A stretch of 7,843 nt of DNA from an uncultured Porphyromonas sp. (GTDB taxonomy: Bacteria; Bacteroidota; Bacteroidia; Bacteroidales; Porphyromonadaceae): contig USJF01000055.1 of NCBI GenBank assembly GCA_900554935.1, positions 1-7,843 of the forward strand, given 5' to 3'. Position 1 is the first letter of the stretch. Each line of letters begins with the position of its first letter. The notes under the pieces are model-generated. The model was not told the DNA's origin. It searched no databases and was given only the letters and a program-made list of their open reading frames with translations. The translations under genes and the position numbers were made by a program. Positions 7,060 through 7,843 of this stretch are shown here, in pieces.

Positions 7060-7603
7060 GGCCATAATAAGGCAAAGAAAAAAACAGCTCTCTCAAGAAG
7101 AGAGAGCTTCACTATCCCTTGAAATTGCTAGGCGTACTTATGAATTGCTTAATGATGAAAAAGCAACTAAAGTAGCGCTATTTCTTAGTATGCCTGATGA
7201 GGTTGATACCACTCCCTTAATCAAATTACTTAGCGAGCAAGGTAAGCATACTCTATTAGTCCCCAGGGTAGAGGATGAGCATACTATCCGATTTTATAAG
7301 TTGCGAAATACCACAGACTATCAAGTGTCAGGCTACGGTATATTAGAGCCAACGGACGACGTATCAGAAGCCTTAGTACCAGAAGTGATGATAGTGCCAG
7401 GCGTAGCTTTTGATACTTGTGGCGGAAGAGTAGGGCGTGGTAAAGGCTATTATGATCGCTATTTCGAACTACATAGCGATGTCATAAGAAAAAATATCGC
7501 CATCGCATATCAGTTGCAGGTGATGGGGGAGCCACTTCCAATGGAGCCCTTTGATGAGCATATGGATGCCTTGGTAACAGAGGAAAAGGTCTATAGATTT
7601 TAA
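7040..7603 (+). CDS. 5-formyltetrahydrofolate cyclo-ligase
   Basis: The enzyme uses ATP to turn 5-formyltetrahydrofolate into 5,10-methenyltetrahydrofolate, returning a storage or by-product folate to the one-carbon pool. The 187-residue product has the family's normal length. The N-terminal basic helix KKEIRAIIRQRKKQLS carries the usual conserved Arg/Lys residues. LFLSMPDEVDT (47-57) holds the substrate-side region. The signature PGVAFDTCGGRVGRGKGYYDR (120-140) contains the nucleotide-binding GRGKGYYDR loop. The C-terminal EPFDEHMDALVTEEKVYRF is typical. The ATG at 7040 lies within the end of the S41 gene in another frame, so translation is probably coupled. It is usually named fthC, fau or ygfA. 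A 9-bp perfect hairpin lies in codons 16-23, and the downstream gene converges on it. Confidence 0.96.
   Translation: MEKKEIRAIIRQRKKQLSQEERASLSLEIARRTYELLNDEKATKVALFLSMPDEVDTTPLIKLLSEQGKHTLLVPRVEDEHTIRFYKLRNTTDYQVSGYGILEPTDDVSEALVPEVMIVPGVAFDTCGGRVGRGKGYYDRYFELHSDVIRKNIAIAYQLQVMGEPLPMEPFDEHMDALVTEEKVYRF
7078..7108 (-). terminator. Minus-strand intrinsic terminator inside the cyclo-ligase gene
   Basis: AGCTCTCTC (7086-7094) and GAGAGAGCT (7100-7108) form a perfect 9-bp stem with a five-base loop. Seven A residues precede it on the plus strand (7078-7084), so a minus-strand transcript would read stem, one G, then seven U residues: the form of a Rho-independent terminator. On the plus strand no T-run follows, so it should not stop the operon's own transcript. 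It would end the convergent minus-strand gene about 500 bp past its stop codon. Confidence 0.55.
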
Positions 7604-7611
7604 GGCAGTCG

Positions 7612-7843
7612 CTACTTGAGTCTAATCTCTAGCTGTGCGATATCATTATTATTCATAAATACCGCGAGCGCATGCTCTAAATAGGTGCGTTGCTGTCGGG
7701 TATAGCTCAATGTAGTAGGGGAGGGGCAGATGATACTTAGCCTCTTCCCTCTTTCTATTTTAAATGTGACCTTGATACTATTTAAGCGCCTATCACTTAG
7801 ATTGCCCCATAGCTCATAAAGCTCATTCTGCAGCTCTATATTA
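7612..7843 (-). CDS. C-terminal part of a convergent gene, possibly DNA polymerase III gamma/tau
   Basis: A minus-strand frame stays open from the right edge for 76 codons and stops at 7614-7612, 8 bp beyond the cyclo-ligase stop; the start lies outside the window. The fragment contains ELYELWGNLSDRR, then alternating hydrophobic residues (KRLSIICPSP), then a helix and final strand (RTYLEHALAVFMNNNDIAQLEIRL). This order of a W-containing helix, beta strands, a long helix, 'N..I' and a last strand resembles what I recall of the C-terminal domain of Bacteroidetes DnaX (gamma/tau). The match is by pattern only and no catalytic motif is visible, so the name is tentative. That the frame is coding is more secure, from its length, amino acid make-up and position. 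Confidence 0.5.
   Translation of the reverse strand, partial: NIELQNELYELWGNLSDRRLNSIKVTFKIERGKRLSIICPSPTTLSYTRQQRTYLEHALAVFMNNNDIAQLEIRLK

Noticed and set aside
7604..7630. Bidirectional terminator between the convergent stops
   Set aside because: Only a weak 5-bp AT-rich pairing (AGATT/AATCT) with a long loop and no T-run can be drawn.

Overview
The window looks like a stretch of ordinary chromosome from a member of the Bacteroidales, most likely Porphyromonas or a close relative. The evidence is the gene families (a PanD and an RNase Y with Bacteroidetes-like N-termini, a long S41 peptidase, a ComEB-type dCMP deaminase), the lack of Shine-Dalgarno sites before most starts, and promoter candidates of the Bacteroidetes type (-7 TAnnTTTG). 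The genus is inferred from memory of these families, not from a search. I see no tRNA, rRNA, insertion sequence, prophage, CRISPR array or defence system.

Layout, left to right. Positions 1-164 hold no gene and include a good promoter. Next come three co-oriented plus-strand genes: a 100-residue coiled-coil protein (165-467), zapA (518-829) and rny (925-2502). They are followed by a strong intrinsic terminator (2536-2572). The first two concern cell division by family or by inference, and the third is the membrane-anchored endonuclease RNase Y.

The 290-bp gap 2503-2792 is the least ordinary part. It holds the terminator, a tandem array of four 21-22-bp units, a perfect 16-bp palindrome, a -7-like element and further inverted repeats just before panD. 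A compact five-gene plus-strand cluster follows: panD (2793-3143), argS (3145-4935), a dCMP deaminase gene (4944-5378), an S41 carboxyl-terminal protease gene (5383-7059) and a 5-formyltetrahydrofolate cyclo-ligase gene (7040-7603). Spacings are 1, 8 and 4 bp, then a 20-bp overlap, so they are very probably one transcription unit. The products span coenzyme A precursor synthesis, arginyl-tRNA charging, dUMP supply, envelope proteolysis and folate recovery. dCMP deaminase and the cyclo-ligase both bear on thymidylate synthesis; the others share no obvious pathway.

The right end carries the last 76 codons of a minus-strand gene, tentatively dnaX, that converges on the cyclo-ligase gene with only 8 bp between stop codons. 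The best intrinsic terminator for that minus-strand transcript lies about 500 bp further on, inside the start of the cyclo-ligase gene, so the two transcripts may overlap in antisense.

No clearly new system is present. The points worth checking are the repeat array, the nested inverted repeats at the panD promoter, the antisense terminator, a bulged hairpin in the rny leader and the conserved-looking coiled-coil protein encoded before zapA.
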